Positions 9,345 to 17,472 of a stretch of 64,000 nt of DNA are shown one piece after another. How positions within the stretch are numbered: position 1 is the first letter of the stretch; every line of letters begins with the position of its first letter. Below the pieces are notes generated by a model, which did not search any database, was not told the origin of the DNA, and saw nothing but the letters and a program-made list of their open reading frames with translations. The DNA is from an uncultured Gammaproteobacteria bacterium (GTDB taxonomy: Bacteria; Pseudomonadota; Gammaproteobacteria; HK1), in contig OY282378.1 of assembly GCA_958295835.1 (NCBI GenBank), positions 5,605,694 to 5,669,693 of the forward strand, read 5' to 3'. Position numbers and translations under genes: made by a program.

Positions 9345-9535
9345 CGCACCGTGTTTTCGGGTCCGCTTCCCGGGAACGCGCGATGCGCGATACCGAGGCG
9401 GTTCGGCGTCTTGCGGCGTCGCACCGTGCTGACGGGTCCGCCTCCCGGGAACGCGCGATGCGCGATGCCGAGGCGGTTCGGCGTCTTGCGACGTCGCACC
9501 GTGCTGACGGGTCCGCCTCCCGGGAACGCGGGACA
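9345..9535. repeat. 75-bp tandem repeat, about 2.5 copies
   Basis: Units at 9345-9419 and 9420-9494 plus a partial third from 9495 to about 9535. Each unit starts CGCACCGTG and contains TCCCGGGAACGCG and GAGGCGGTTCGGCG. The unit length is a multiple of three, so long open frames run through it on both strands; none looks like a real protein. Confidence 0.9.
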
Positions 9536-9627
9536 CGCCGTTCCCAGGCAGGCATCTGCCCAACCCGGCGGAATCGGAAGCGGGTGCCCGTCGTGAACAT
9601 GGGAACGCGGGCGTCCCATCCACCCTC

Positions 9628-9698
9628 GTCATTCCCGCGCAAGCGGGAATCCACTTCAATCATAAAAGTCTCTGGATTCCCGCTTTCGCGGGAATGAC
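9628..9698. repeat. MITE-like element built from two palindromes
   Basis: Two copies of the ATTCCCGC-N4-GCGGGAAT palindrome (9631-9650 and 9676-9695) face each other around an AT-richer core with AATCATAAAAG, giving outer inverted ends CGTCATTCCCGCG and CGCGGGAATGACG. This is the shape of a small non-autonomous element. Degraded pieces of the same sequence continue to about 9790. Confidence 0.75.
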
Positions 9699-10056
9699 GG
9701 TCTGAGACCACGAGAGTGGCGGGCTGTACCCGCAGGAATGACGCCTGAAACCGCGGGAATGACGGCCTGAGCCCGGGGGAGTGACGGGCTGAAGAAGACC
9801 ATTGGCCCGTGTGGATTACCCTCATTGGCGGTGAACTTGAGCCACACGCGGCTTGGGTCTGGAAATCCCGTGTGCAGCGAACGTATCTATGGGTAGAAAT
9901 GTCATGCGACTGGCAGGCAGGGTTACTTCATGTGGTGGCGCGCCAATCGCATCGACGCTTCCATCGATGAACGTCAAGCCTCGAACCATCTTCATTCTCG
10001 CGCCGGATGTCCTTCCTGTTCCCGCCGCGCGTTCGGCCCTCGGCATGTCGGGTCGT
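9699..10056. other. Decayed non-coding stretch
   Basis: The first 90 bp are worn copies of GGAATGACGG-type repeat ends. The rest has overlapping open frames on both strands (for example minus 9822-10064) with no recognisable family and no good ribosome binding site. I read it as degraded DNA that once held the rest of the PIN toxin gene listed next. Confidence 0.5.
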
Positions 10057-10119
10057 TCAGACATGCAAGGGTGTGTACGCGGGGTCGGTCCCCGCTCGGG
10101 CGTCGAGCACGAACGTCAT
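10057..10119 (-). pseudogene. Truncated PIN-domain toxin (VapC-like) stub
   Basis: The antitoxin gene stops in TGATG, and the ATG opens a frame reading MTFVLDA, the first strand and catalytic aspartate of PIN/VapC toxins, then turns into unrelated sequence and stops after 20 residues. A functional toxin needs about 130 residues and three more acidic residues, so this is a stub. The TGATG coupling is the same as in the intact pair at 42209. Confidence 0.65.
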
Positions 10120-10361
10120 CAATACCGGCGCCCCTCTTCGATCATTTGCCGCACCGAGAGCCCTCCCGGGTCGTGGGTCTTCTGAAACGCCTTCAAGTCG
10201 TCGATCGCGGCCCGGATTTTGCCGGTGTCGTGCGTCCTGAACGGAATCAACTCGGCGACGGGGCGATTGTGCCGGGTGATGACGAAGCGCTCCCCCGCCT
10301 GCACGCGCTTCAGAAGCCGCGGCAGATTCGTTTCCGCTTCGAATACGCCGATTTCGGACAT
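10119..10361 (-). CDS. Phd/YefM-family antitoxin, orphan
   Basis: 80-residue antitoxin. The N-terminus MSEIGVFEAETNLPRLLKRV and the strand RFVITRHNRPVAELIP are the Phd/YefM DNA-binding fold. Start at 10361 follows AGGAGG with a 6-base spacer, which decides against the ATG two codons upstream. Its toxin partner has decayed to a stub, so the protein can at most act as a stand-alone DNA-binding regulator or anti-addiction factor. Confidence 0.85.
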   Translation of the reverse strand: MSEIGVFEAETNLPRLLKRVQAGERFVITRHNRPVAELIPFRTHDTGKIRAAIDDLKAFQKTHDPGGLSVRQMIEEGRRY

Positions 10362-10639
10362 GGGCAACCTCCTGGCCGAGGGCGAGCCTTGTTCAGACCG
10401 GACGGAGGCCAGTCTGTACGTGCCCGCACGGTCAAACCGCAGGGTGGCGAAAGCTGCGCTGGAAGGCGTGGACGGATACCGAAATCGCCGTCCACGCGGC
10501 GGAGGATGACGCCGAAGCTATCGTCCGATCATCGCTGCTGTGAAGAACCCGGAAGCCGGAATCCCGCTGTTCGGCGCCTGGGTCGCGGGTGACGCAACGG
10601 CACCCTCAATGGTCTTCACCCCCGCCGGGCCGCTCCTCG

Positions 10640-11266
10640 TCACACCATGTGGCGGCGCGACAGATCCAGCGGTGCATGATCCCGCGCCGGTGCGAGCGGA
10701 TGACCCGGGCGGGACGGCTCGCGGAAGGTGATCGCTTCGTAGTGGTCGTCCAGAGGTACGAACACGCCGTTCGCCTCCGCCCATCGGCGCATCCCCTGGT
10801 TGCACGAATGCGCCCACGAGAGCACCTCCACCCGCCATCCGCGCTTGTGCATCCGCTCCAGCGTGCGGTGGAAGCCCCGCCCCTCGGCGTAGCCCGCGCC
10901 GTCGCCCGTGAGCAACGCGACGATGCCCGGGTCGCCGTTGTGATCCAGGGCGTCCTCCAGCATGCACAACTGCAACCAGTGGTCCGGCACTTCCTGTTCG
11001 CCTCGGTCCCGTTCGCCGCGGTCGAACAGCCTCACCTGCACCCCGCGGCTCTCCATCCGGTTCCATAGCTGCCGCATCTCCGGGGGGACGGAGCCGGCGG
11101 CCACCGCTTTCTCCACGGGGCGGCCGGCCTCGGCCAGACGCAACAGGTTCTCGAAGTGGATGCGAACCAGGTATCTGGCGCCGGGCGTGCCCTCTTGTTC
11201 CTCCGCGAGGCGTTGGGCCTCGTGAAAGACGTTCGAGTTGTCCCAATAGACGAACACCCGGTCCAT
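10640..11266 (-). CDS. NYN-domain (PIN-like) putative ribonuclease
   Basis: 208 residues. The NYN/LabA fold starts with MDRVFVYWDNSNVF, where the aspartate is the first metal ligand, and continues with VALLTGDGAGYAEG, the second acidic cluster, and WRVEVLSWAHSC. NYN proteins are Mg-dependent RNases of the PIN superfamily; a partner or target is not evident here. There is a 278-bp gap to the antitoxin gene downstream. Start at 11266 places the aspartate at residue 9, usual for the family. Confidence 0.82.
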   Translation of the reverse strand: MDRVFVYWDNSNVFHEAQRLAEEQEGTPGARYLVRIHFENLLRLAEAGRPVEKAVAAGSVPPEMRQLWNRMESRGVQVRLFDRGERDRGEQEVPDHWLQLCMLEDALDHNGDPGIVALLTGDGAGYAEGRGFHRTLERMHKRGWRVEVLSWAHSCNQGMRRWAEANGVFVPLDDHYEAITFREPSRPGHPLAPARDHAPLDLSRRHMV

Positions 11267-11613
11267 GTGGTTGTCTCCATGCCGCTTGCCGACTCGGCAC
11301 GAGTGTACCGCAGGCGCGCGCCGTCAGAGTCCGGGTTGCCGATCCTCGCGCCGGGCGGCTTCCTCACAGGCCCGACGCCCGAGCATGGGCCGATCAGCGC
11401 TCATTCGGCGCGACTGCCGGTAATCTCCGCATCGATCTCCTGCGCGGAGTCGTAGCCCCCGGAGGCTGCGCCAGGGAGGTCGCTCATCGTGTAGCCGGCG
11501 GCACGGCGTAGCGGAGGCAGCCGCTACATGACAGAGGCGACGTTTGCAATCGGCATGATGCAGGGGAATTCCCCGAGCTCCATGCCAGCCCCTTCTTCGG
11601 CTTGCGATCGAGC
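11267..11613. other. Intergenic stretch without a clear gene
   Basis: 347 bp between the NYN and PfkB genes (both minus). Small minus-strand frames exist, such as one of 28 codons starting near 11486, but none has a recognisable product. A palindromic GTAGC..GCTAC pairing occurs near 11491-11526. No convincing promoter. Confidence 0.45.
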
Positions 11614-12546
11614 TTACGGATCCCGCCCGAACGATTCGCGGAACCGGCTCTCCAGCTCCGCGCGGGTGCAGTGGTGGTTCTGGGTGCCGGGATGCTCGAT
11701 CTTGAGCGTGCCCATCAGCGAGGCGAGGCGCCCGGTGGTCTCCCAGTCCATCTCGTTGACGAGACCGTGGATGAGTCCGGCGCGAAAGGCGTCGCCGCAG
11801 CCGGTCGGGTCCACGGTGTCGCCCGGCCGGGCGGGAGGAATCTCGATGCTTGCGCCACGGGTATGCACGACCGATCCCTGGGCGCCGCGCGTCACGATCA
11901 GCGCGTCGACCTTCGAGACCACCTCTGCTACGCCAAGCCCGGTGCGTTCGCATACCACCTGCCATTCGTAGTCGTTGACGGTCAGCCACGTCGCGAGGTC
12001 CACGAAACGGCGCAGATCGTCGCCGTCGAACATCGGCAGTCCCTGCCCGGGGTCGAAGATGAAGGGAGTGCCGCATTCGGCGAATTGCGAGGCGTGCTCG
12101 ATCATGGCTTCGCGCCCGTCCGGGGAGACGACACCGATCGTCACTCCGGATGCGTCGCGCACGTCGTTGAGATGGGCGCTGTTCATCGCGCCAGGATGAA
12201 ACGCGGTGATCTGGTTGTCGTCGAGATCGGTGGTGATGAACGCCTGCGCGGTGTATTCGGTGTCGATGCGGGTCACGTGCTCGTGGTCGACCCCCCACTT
12301 GTCCATCCACTGGTGGTACGGGCCGAAGTCCTTGCCGACGGTCGCCATGGGCAGAGGGTCGCCGCCGAGGAGCCTGAGATTGTAGGCGATGTTGCCCGCG
12401 CAGCCGCCGAACTCGCGCCGGAGTTGCGGCACGAGGAACGAGACGCTCAGTACGTGGAGCTTGTCCGGGAGGATGTGGTTCCTGAAGCGGTCATGGAAGA
12501 CCATGATGGTGTCGTAGGCCAGCGAGCCACAGATCAGAGCCGACAT
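11614..12546 (-). CDS. PfkB-family carbohydrate/nucleoside kinase
   Basis: 310 residues. N-terminal PfkB signature FGGCAGNIAYNLRLLGGD and C-terminal signature DPTGCGDAFRAGL with the catalytic aspartate. The overall look (MSALICGSLAYDTI, then substrate-lid strands) is that of adenosine kinase-like PfkB members found in bacteria. Substrate is not fixed by motif: adenosine, ribose or a fructose derivative are all possible. No neighbouring pathway genes. Confidence 0.88.
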   Translation of the reverse strand: MSALICGSLAYDTIMVFHDRFRNHILPDKLHVLSVSFLVPQLRREFGGCAGNIAYNLRLLGGDPLPMATVGKDFGPYHQWMDKWGVDHEHVTRIDTEYTAQAFITTDLDDNQITAFHPGAMNSAHLNDVRDASGVTIGVVSPDGREAMIEHASQFAECGTPFIFDPGQGLPMFDGDDLRRFVDLATWLTVNDYEWQVVCERTGLGVAEVVSKVDALIVTRGAQGSVVHTRGASIEIPPARPGDTVDPTGCGDAFRAGLIHGLVNEMDWETTGRLASLMGTLKIEHPGTQNHHCTRAELESRFRESFGRDP

Positions 12547-12800
12547 CTGTTCATCTCCCGTATTGCGTCACAACGGTGGAGATACGGCGCTCCACCCGTA
12601 GCGCTCCATCTTGCCTTCAGTGGTGCGAGGCCCCAGGATGTCCGCATCCGATTCTGCGCTGCTCCCTTCAGGGTGTCCACATGCGACCTCGTGAGCCGCC
12701 GGGGTGGCCGACCCGGGGCGAATCGAGCCTGCCTCTCCGCACAGGATTCGACCGGGTATCGATCGCCGCCTCGGACGCCGACCGGAAGCGAGATGGATCC
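12547..12800. other. Gap before gene stubs
   Basis: 254 bp of GC-rich DNA between a leftward kinase gene and rightward stubs. I see no gene. Confidence 0.4.
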
Positions 12801-12905
12801 ATGACGGACGCACGCCTTCTGGCCCTGCTCGACGATCTCCGTGCCCTTCCGGCCGAAACGGCATGGCTGGAGTTCAAGGAGAACAACGTGCCGCTCCGGG
12901 TATGA
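12801..12905 (+). pseudogene. N-terminal stub of an AlbA_2/Schlafen-domain protein
   Basis: 34 codons reading LLDDLRALPAETAWLEFKENN, then a stop. The E(W)xEFKxNN block is the hallmark start of AlbA_2 (Schlafen-like ATP-binding regulator) proteins, which normally exceed 350 residues. Only the first domain strand survives. The stop overlaps the start of the next stub as ATGA. Confidence 0.6.
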
Positions 12906-12967
12906 GCCTTGCGATACGCGGCATCCTGTTCGACAAGGACGGCACGCTGCTCGATTTCGACGCGACC
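12902..12967 (+). pseudogene. N-terminal stub of a HAD-superfamily phosphatase
   Basis: Opens with MSLAIRGILFDKDGTLLDFD, the HAD motif I (DKDGTL), as in phosphoglycolate phosphatases. After about 22 residues the sequence no longer resembles a HAD protein, although the frame stays open for a while. Together with the preceding stub this looks like deletion debris. Confidence 0.6.
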
Positions 12968-13060
12968 TCGCGAATATCGAGGCGCTTGACGGCGTGCTGC
13001 CGCGGTCACCGTCGGGCGCGCGGGGTCGGTCCGGGTGACGAGGGATGCGGGGGAAGGATA

Positions 13061-13672
13061 TCAATCTACGGGCTCGGAGGAAGGCGGGGACAGGCCGCCG
13101 CCCGCGGCCACCGGAGCAGATGCCCGCAACAACAGCAGCGAAGGCCCGTCGGGTCGAAGCATCGGAGCGAGCTCGGGATCCTGGTTGAGGCGATCCCGGA
13201 CCGTGGCATCGGTTACCCATCGGGCATGGCTCCTGGCGTGCTCATGGAGTCCGGCGTGGACGTAGAGCTCCAGGATGTGGCCGAGCGAAGCGCTGCGCGT
13301 GTACTCGTCACCGAGCGATGCAGCGGCGTCGAGCAGCGTCTCGATGTCCCATTCGAGCGTGGTCGAGCCGGGCGCCCGGCGCTCCTCTTTCGCGCGTACG
13401 GCGAGGTCCGCGCAGAGCCGTTGCAGCGCCCCGAGACGCTGCAGATCGTTCGTATCCAGCGCAGCCTGCCGCGCCTCCATCGAGCGCTGCTCGACTTGCA
13501 GCCGCTCGAACCGCGCCGTGATTTCCCGCAACTCCCGAATACGCCTCTCGGAGCGGGTGAGGTTGCGGCGCACGGTACTGCCGGGCGAGATGTAGTGCTG
13601 GTAGAAGGCCGGACCGCCGAACGCCAGGACGACCAGTCCGAACCACTTGCCGAATTCAGCCAGCCATTCCAT
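13061..13672 (-). CDS. Hypothetical membrane-anchored coiled-coil protein
   Basis: 203 residues, no family recognised. The N-terminus has one hydrophobic segment (about residues 8-24, FGLVVLAFGGPAFYQ) followed by a charged helix rich in R/E/L (about 35-75) likely to form a coiled coil; the remainder is predicted helical with a proline-rich tail. This is the layout of a single-pass inner-membrane protein with its body in the cytoplasm. It is alone between decayed DNA and the ribosomal protein operon. Confidence 0.6.
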   Translation of the reverse strand: MEWLAEFGKWFGLVVLAFGGPAFYQHYISPGSTVRRNLTRSERRIRELREITARFERLQVEQRSMEARQAALDTNDLQRLGALQRLCADLAVRAKEERRAPGSTTLEWDIETLLDAAASLGDEYTRSASLGHILELYVHAGLHEHARSHARWVTDATVRDRLNQDPELAPMLRPDGPSLLLLRASAPVAAGGGLSPPSSEPVD

Positions 13673-14101
13673 CAGGATAGCCCTCCTTGCATGGAACCGG
13701 ATCGCTTCCCGATCGGGCGATGCCGATCACCGGGCTGCCCGAACGGTGCCCTTCTCGGTTGCTCTCGCGATCCACGTAACGCCTGCAACGGATGGCGTGT
13801 TGCCGGGAATCGCCCGGATCGTGACGCCGGCGCCGGCTTCGCAGGTGGCTGCCGGACGCCCTCACGTGTACTGCCTCACCCTTCGTTCACCATCGGACGG
13901 CCGGCAAGCTAGCAGGAATCCTCGCTCTCGGCGTGCGCCTCGGAGCCCTGTCTTCGTAGGACTACGGCGCATCGGGACGACGACCCGCGCCGGGACGCGC
14001 CCCCGACCCGCCGGCCGTGGAGCGGCGTGCGTCACTCACCGCCGATACCGTCCGCCCCTGCGGCCCCGGCGACGTTCCCCCGGATCGGGTTGGCATCGAA
14101 A
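13673..14101. other. Intergenic region upstream of rplM
   Basis: About 430 bp with no supportable gene on either strand; it ends at the rplM promoter. Confidence 0.5.
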
Positions 14102-14130
14102 TTGACACTTCGTCAGGCGCCGGATAGGAT
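14102..14130 (+). promoter_or_regulatory. Sigma70-type promoter for rplM-rpsI
   Basis: TTGACA at 14102-14107, a 17-base spacer, then TAGGAT at 14125-14130. The -35 box is perfect and the -10 matches four of six positions; transcription would start about 35 bases before the rplM start. Confidence 0.75.
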
Positions 14131-14171
14131 TCGCGCCCTTTTTCGCCGGTACTGACGGGCTTCGATCGGAT

Positions 14172-14603
14172 ATGGGCACCTACACTGCCAAACCACACGA
14201 AGTCGAGCGGAGCTGGTTCGTCGTCGACGCGACGGGACAGCCTCTTGGACGCTTGGCGAGCCGGATCGCGCACCGGCTCCGGGGCAAGCACAAGACCGTG
14301 TTCACCCCCCACGTGGACACCGGCGACTACATCATCGTGATCAACGCGGAGAAGGTCGGGCTCACCGGCAACAAGCGGACCCGCAAGACCTACTACCGCC
14401 ATACCGGCTACCCCGGCGGCATCCGCAGCACACCCTTCGAGAAGATGATCGCGGAGAAGCCGGCTCGGGTCATCGAGCTCGCGGTCAAGGGCATGCTGCC
14501 CAAGGGACCGCTCGGACGGGACATGTTTCGCAAGCTTCGCGTCTATGCAGGATCCGTGCATCGGCATACCGCGCAACAGCCGACCCTTCTCACCCTCTCG
14601 TGA
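14172..14603 (+). CDS. rplM: 50S ribosomal protein L13
   Basis: 143 residues, usual length. Family blocks WFVVDATGQPLGRLAS, THVDTGDYIIVINAEK-like segment, RHTGYPGGI and KGMLPKGPLGR are present. First gene of the rplM-rpsI operon, with a good promoter just upstream; rpsI follows after 29 bases. Confidence 0.98.
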   Translation: MGTYTAKPHEVERSWFVVDATGQPLGRLASRIAHRLRGKHKTVFTPHVDTGDYIIVINAEKVGLTGNKRTRKTYYRHTGYPGGIRSTPFEKMIAEKPARVIELAVKGMLPKGPLGRDMFRKLRVYAGSVHRHTAQQPTLLTLS

Positions 14604-14632
14604 ATCGGCGCGAGCCGGCGGACGGAACGACA

Positions 14633-15025
14633 ATGGCAGACGACATCCATTACGGCACCGGAAGGCGCAAGACCGCGACGGCGCGTGTGTTCCTCGCACC
14701 GGGCAGCGGACGAATCACCATCAACCGCCGCCCTATCGACACCTACTTCGGCCGCGAAACGGCGCGCATGATCGTACGCCAGCCGATCGAGACGATAGGA
14801 ATGTCCGGCCGGTTCGATATCCGGGTCACGGTTCGCGGCGGAGGCGGCAGCGGTCAGGCGGGCGCCATCCGGCACGGCATCACGCGGGCGCTCATCCGCT
14901 ACGACGAGAGCTGGCGCGCTCCGCTTCGGCGCGCCGGTTTCGTCACCCGCGATGCCCGCGAGGTCGAACGCAAGAAAGTCGGACTGCACAAGGCCCGCAA
15001 GCGGCCCCAATACTCCAAGCGGTAG
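14633..15025 (+). CDS. rpsI: 30S ribosomal protein S9
   Basis: 130 residues, with YGTGRRKTATARVFL at the N-terminus and the invariant C-terminal KKVGLHKARKRPQYSKR tail that reaches the P site. ATG at 14633 is preferred over the GTG at 14600, which adds 11 residues without family support. The tRNA-Gln gene begins 15 bases after the stop and may be co-transcribed. Confidence 0.98.
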   Translation: MADDIHYGTGRRKTATARVFLAPGSGRITINRRPIDTYFGRETARMIVRQPIETIGMSGRFDIRVTVRGGGGSGQAGAIRHGITRALIRYDESWRAPLRRAGFVTRDAREVERKKVGLHKARKRPQYSKR

Positions 15026-15040
15026 CTCGCCGTATCGAAC

Positions 15041-15114
15041 TGGGGGATCGTCTAATGGCAGGACAGCGGACTCTGACTCCGCCAGTCTAGGTTCGAATCC
15101 TAGTCCCCCAGCCA
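15041..15114 (+). tRNA. tRNA-Gln (anticodon CTG), CCA encoded
   Basis: Acceptor arms TGGGGGA (15041-15047) and TCCCCCA (15104-15110) pair fully. The anticodon stem GCGGA/TCCGC encloses loop CTCTGAC with anticodon CTG, and the T loop is GTTCGAATC. Discriminator G and genomic CCA follow. Its 3' half is the attachment site for the neighbouring island. Confidence 0.97.
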
Positions 15115-15119
15115 AGCAT
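15077..15119. repeat. attL (43-bp direct repeat in tRNA-Gln 3' end)
   Basis: Runs from the anticodon-stem 3' strand to 5 bases past the CCA. Identical to 22052-22094. With two mismatches next to the anticodon the match extends back to 15066 (and 22041). Confidence 0.93.
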
Positions 15120-15228
15120 TTCAGCGACTTCCACCCGTTTCTTCCCGATAGAACAAGCAGTTAGCGCCGGATGTCGATTCCGGTACGGTGTTGCACTGTC
15201 CAACAGTGTGCAGTAGAGTCCGGCTCCG

Positions 15229-15256
15229 AAGGGTGACCGTAAGGGTGTCCGAATGG
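15229..15256. promoter_or_regulatory. Possible integrase arm site, left end
   Basis: Contains AAGGGTGACCG (15229-15239) followed by the related AAGGGTGTCCGA. The same 11-mer with a degenerate second copy occurs at 21961, close to the right attachment repeat, as expected for recombinase or accessory-factor binding sites at both ends of an element. Confidence 0.45.
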
Positions 15257-15282
15257 ACCTGCGGACTTGAGGAATCGGAACG

Positions 15283-16515
15283 ATGGCTGACATGACGCGC
15301 GAACCGAAGCGCGGCGGCAGGCGCCTGCATCATGCCCTGACGGCGAAGCGGGTGCAGACAGTCTCGGCGCCCGGGCGCTACTTCGATGGGCATGGCCTGT
15401 ACCTGCTCGTCGAGCCGACTGGCGCAAAGCGGTGGAAGCAACGGCTCGCGGTGTACGGCAAGCGCCGCGAGCTCGGGCTTGGCGGATACCCGCTCGTGAC
15501 GTTGGCGATGGCCCGCGAGGCGGCGCTCGCCAACCGGCGCGCGGTCCATGCCGGCGGTGACCCGCTCGCGGAGAAGCGCCGGGCGCGCGGGGTGCCGACC
15601 TTCGCCGAAGCCGCCCGCAAGGTCTTCGAGCTCCGGCGCGACGGCTGGCGCAACGCCAAGCACGCCGGCCAGTGGATCACGACGTTGGAACAGCTCGTGT
15701 TCCCGCGATTCGGCGCTCGCGGTGTCGATGAGATCACGACCGAAGACGTGATCGCGGTGCTCTCGCCGATCTGGCACGCGAAGCCGACGACGGCGAAGCG
15801 GGTCCGGCAACGGATCGGCGCGGTGCTCACTTGGGCGGTGGCGCAAGGGCTGCGCCCCGACAACCCCGCCGATGCGGTCAAGGCGGTGCTGCCGAAGCAG
15901 AACGGCGCTGGCGAGGCGCATCGAGCGCTTCCGTACATCGAGGTCGCGGACGCCATCGCGGCGGTCCGGGCGTCCAGTGCCGACACCAATACGAAGCTCG
16001 CCTTCGAGTTTGCCGTCTTGACCGCGGCGCGGGCCGGTGAGGTCCGGTTGGCGACATGGCAGGAAATCGACCTGCAAGGGCGCACGTGGACCGTGCCGGC
16101 TTCGAGGATGAAGGCCGGGCGCGAGCATCGCGTACCGCTCTCCGGTCGCGCCGTCGAGGTCCTGGGCGAAGCGCAAGCGCTCCGAAGCAAGCGCGGCGAT
16201 CTGGTGTTCCGCGGCCGTCGTGGGGCGATGGCCGATAGCGCAATCGTCCATATGCTGCGCCGTGTCGGCATCAACACGACGGTGCACGGGTTCCGGGCGA
16301 GCTTCCGGGTGTGGGCGCAAGAGTGCACAAACATCCCGCGTGAAGTCTGCGAGGCGGCGCTTGCCCATACGCTCAAAGACAAGGCCGAAGCCGCATACGC
16401 GCGTTCCGATCTCTTTGACAAGCGCCGCAAGCTGATGGACGCCTGGGCGCGCTTCCTGAGCCCGGCGCCGGCGGACGTGGTGAGCCTCGACGCGCGGCGG
16501 GGAGCGGGCGGGTGA
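15283..16515 (+). CDS. Tyrosine recombinase/integrase (P4 type, DUF4102 N-terminus)
   Basis: 410 residues; catalyses site-specific integration and excision at the tRNA. The N-terminal DUF4102 arm-binding domain includes GRYFDGHGLYLLV and RELGLGGYPLVTLAMAR. The catalytic domain shows the first arginine in TAARAGEVR, the HxxR box HGFRASFR, the third histidine region ALAHTLKD, and the nucleophilic tyrosine in AYARSDLFDKR. Start at 15283 has GAGGAA upstream. Its position directly beside attL is typical. Confidence 0.95.
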   Translation: MADMTREPKRGGRRLHHALTAKRVQTVSAPGRYFDGHGLYLLVEPTGAKRWKQRLAVYGKRRELGLGGYPLVTLAMAREAALANRRAVHAGGDPLAEKRRARGVPTFAEAARKVFELRRDGWRNAKHAGQWITTLEQLVFPRFGARGVDEITTEDVIAVLSPIWHAKPTTAKRVRQRIGAVLTWAVAQGLRPDNPADAVKAVLPKQNGAGEAHRALPYIEVADAIAAVRASSADTNTKLAFEFAVLTAARAGEVRLATWQEIDLQGRTWTVPASRMKAGREHRVPLSGRAVEVLGEAQALRSKRGDLVFRGRRGAMADSAIVHMLRRVGINTTVHGFRASFRVWAQECTNIPREVCEAALAHTLKDKAEAAYARSDLFDKRRKLMDAWARFLSPAPADVVSLDARRGAGG

Positions 16516-16534
16516 AACGGAGGGAGGGCAAGGC

Positions 16535-17402
16535 GTGAACGCTCCGGCTCCGGGCTCTATCGCCGAGCTACCACGGCCGCGGGCGCACGATGCACACCTG
16601 CTCGATGTGATGCTCGACGACGCGGCGGCGTACCGATCGAGTACGCACTACCGGGACCTTCTGCGCTTCGTTGCCCGGATGCGGCGATTCTCGCCCTTCA
16701 ACGCGATGTTGCTCCATCGCCAGAAACCCGGCTTGAGCTTCACGGCATCGGCTCGCGATTGGCGACGGAGGTGGAAGCGGACCGTGCAGGCGGACGCGCG
16801 GCCCCTCGTGGTGCTGACCCCGTTCGGGCCGGTCGGCTTCGTGTACGACATGCTCGACACGGAGGCCCTGCCCGGCGGCCCCGCCCCTGCCGCGCGACGC
16901 CTACGCCTTCCCTGCCACCGGCAACGTCACCAAGCCGGCACTCTTGGCCATCGTGGCGGCGGTCGAGGCGAAGGGCATCCGGGTTCGCGAGGTCGACGAC
17001 GGGGACTGGCACGCCGGCCGCATCCTCCGCTCGGGCGATGCGTACAGGCTCAAGGTGAACCGGAATCACCCGCGCGAAACCCGCTTCACGACCATCGCGC
17101 ACGAGCTCGGGCACCTGTATCTCGGGCACCTGGGCGGGGACGCCAAGCGGCGGATTCCGGGCCGGCGCCACGTCTCCGAGCGTTGGTGCGAGGTCGAGGC
17201 CGAGAGCGTGGCCTACCTGGTCGGGCATCGTCACGGCGTGGCGCCGGTGTCCGATGCCTACCTGTCGGGGTTCATCGAGGCGGGCGAGTCGATCAGCCGC
17301 ACGCTCGACGTCGAGCGCGTGATGCGCGCCGCCGGCGCCGTCGAGGGTGTGATGGGACTGGCCCCGCGTCACTTCGAGCCGGCGAAGGCAGTCAAGCGGT
17401 GA
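16535..17402 (+). pseudogene. ArdC-N plus ImmA/IrrE metallopeptidase gene, frameshifted
   Basis: The GTG start at 16535 follows a GGAGGGAGGG track and encodes an ArdC-N-like domain (FSPFNAMLLHRQKPG, then RPLVVLTPFGPVGFVYD). At about 16880-16900, in the run GGCGGCCCCGCCCCTG, the reading frame moves by one; the shifted frame continues as an ImmA/IrrE-type zinc peptidase with TTIAHELGHLYLGHL, a proper HExxH motif. Both halves look otherwise healthy, so this may be a recent mutation, a sequencing indel in the GC run, or a slippage site. Intact it would be about 288 residues. Such proteins occur in mobile elements as anti-restriction or repressor-cleaving factors. Confidence 0.8.
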
Positions 17403-17472
17403 AGGTGCGGCGGGCCGGGATGACGCCGGACCCGCCGCGGTGTCGTGAACCCTGGCAAGGGAGATCATCGAC

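Noticed and set aside
9822..10064. 80-codon minus-strand ORF downstream of the antitoxin
   Set aside because: No PIN-domain acidic motifs, no ribosome site, and competing frames of equal length on the other strand.
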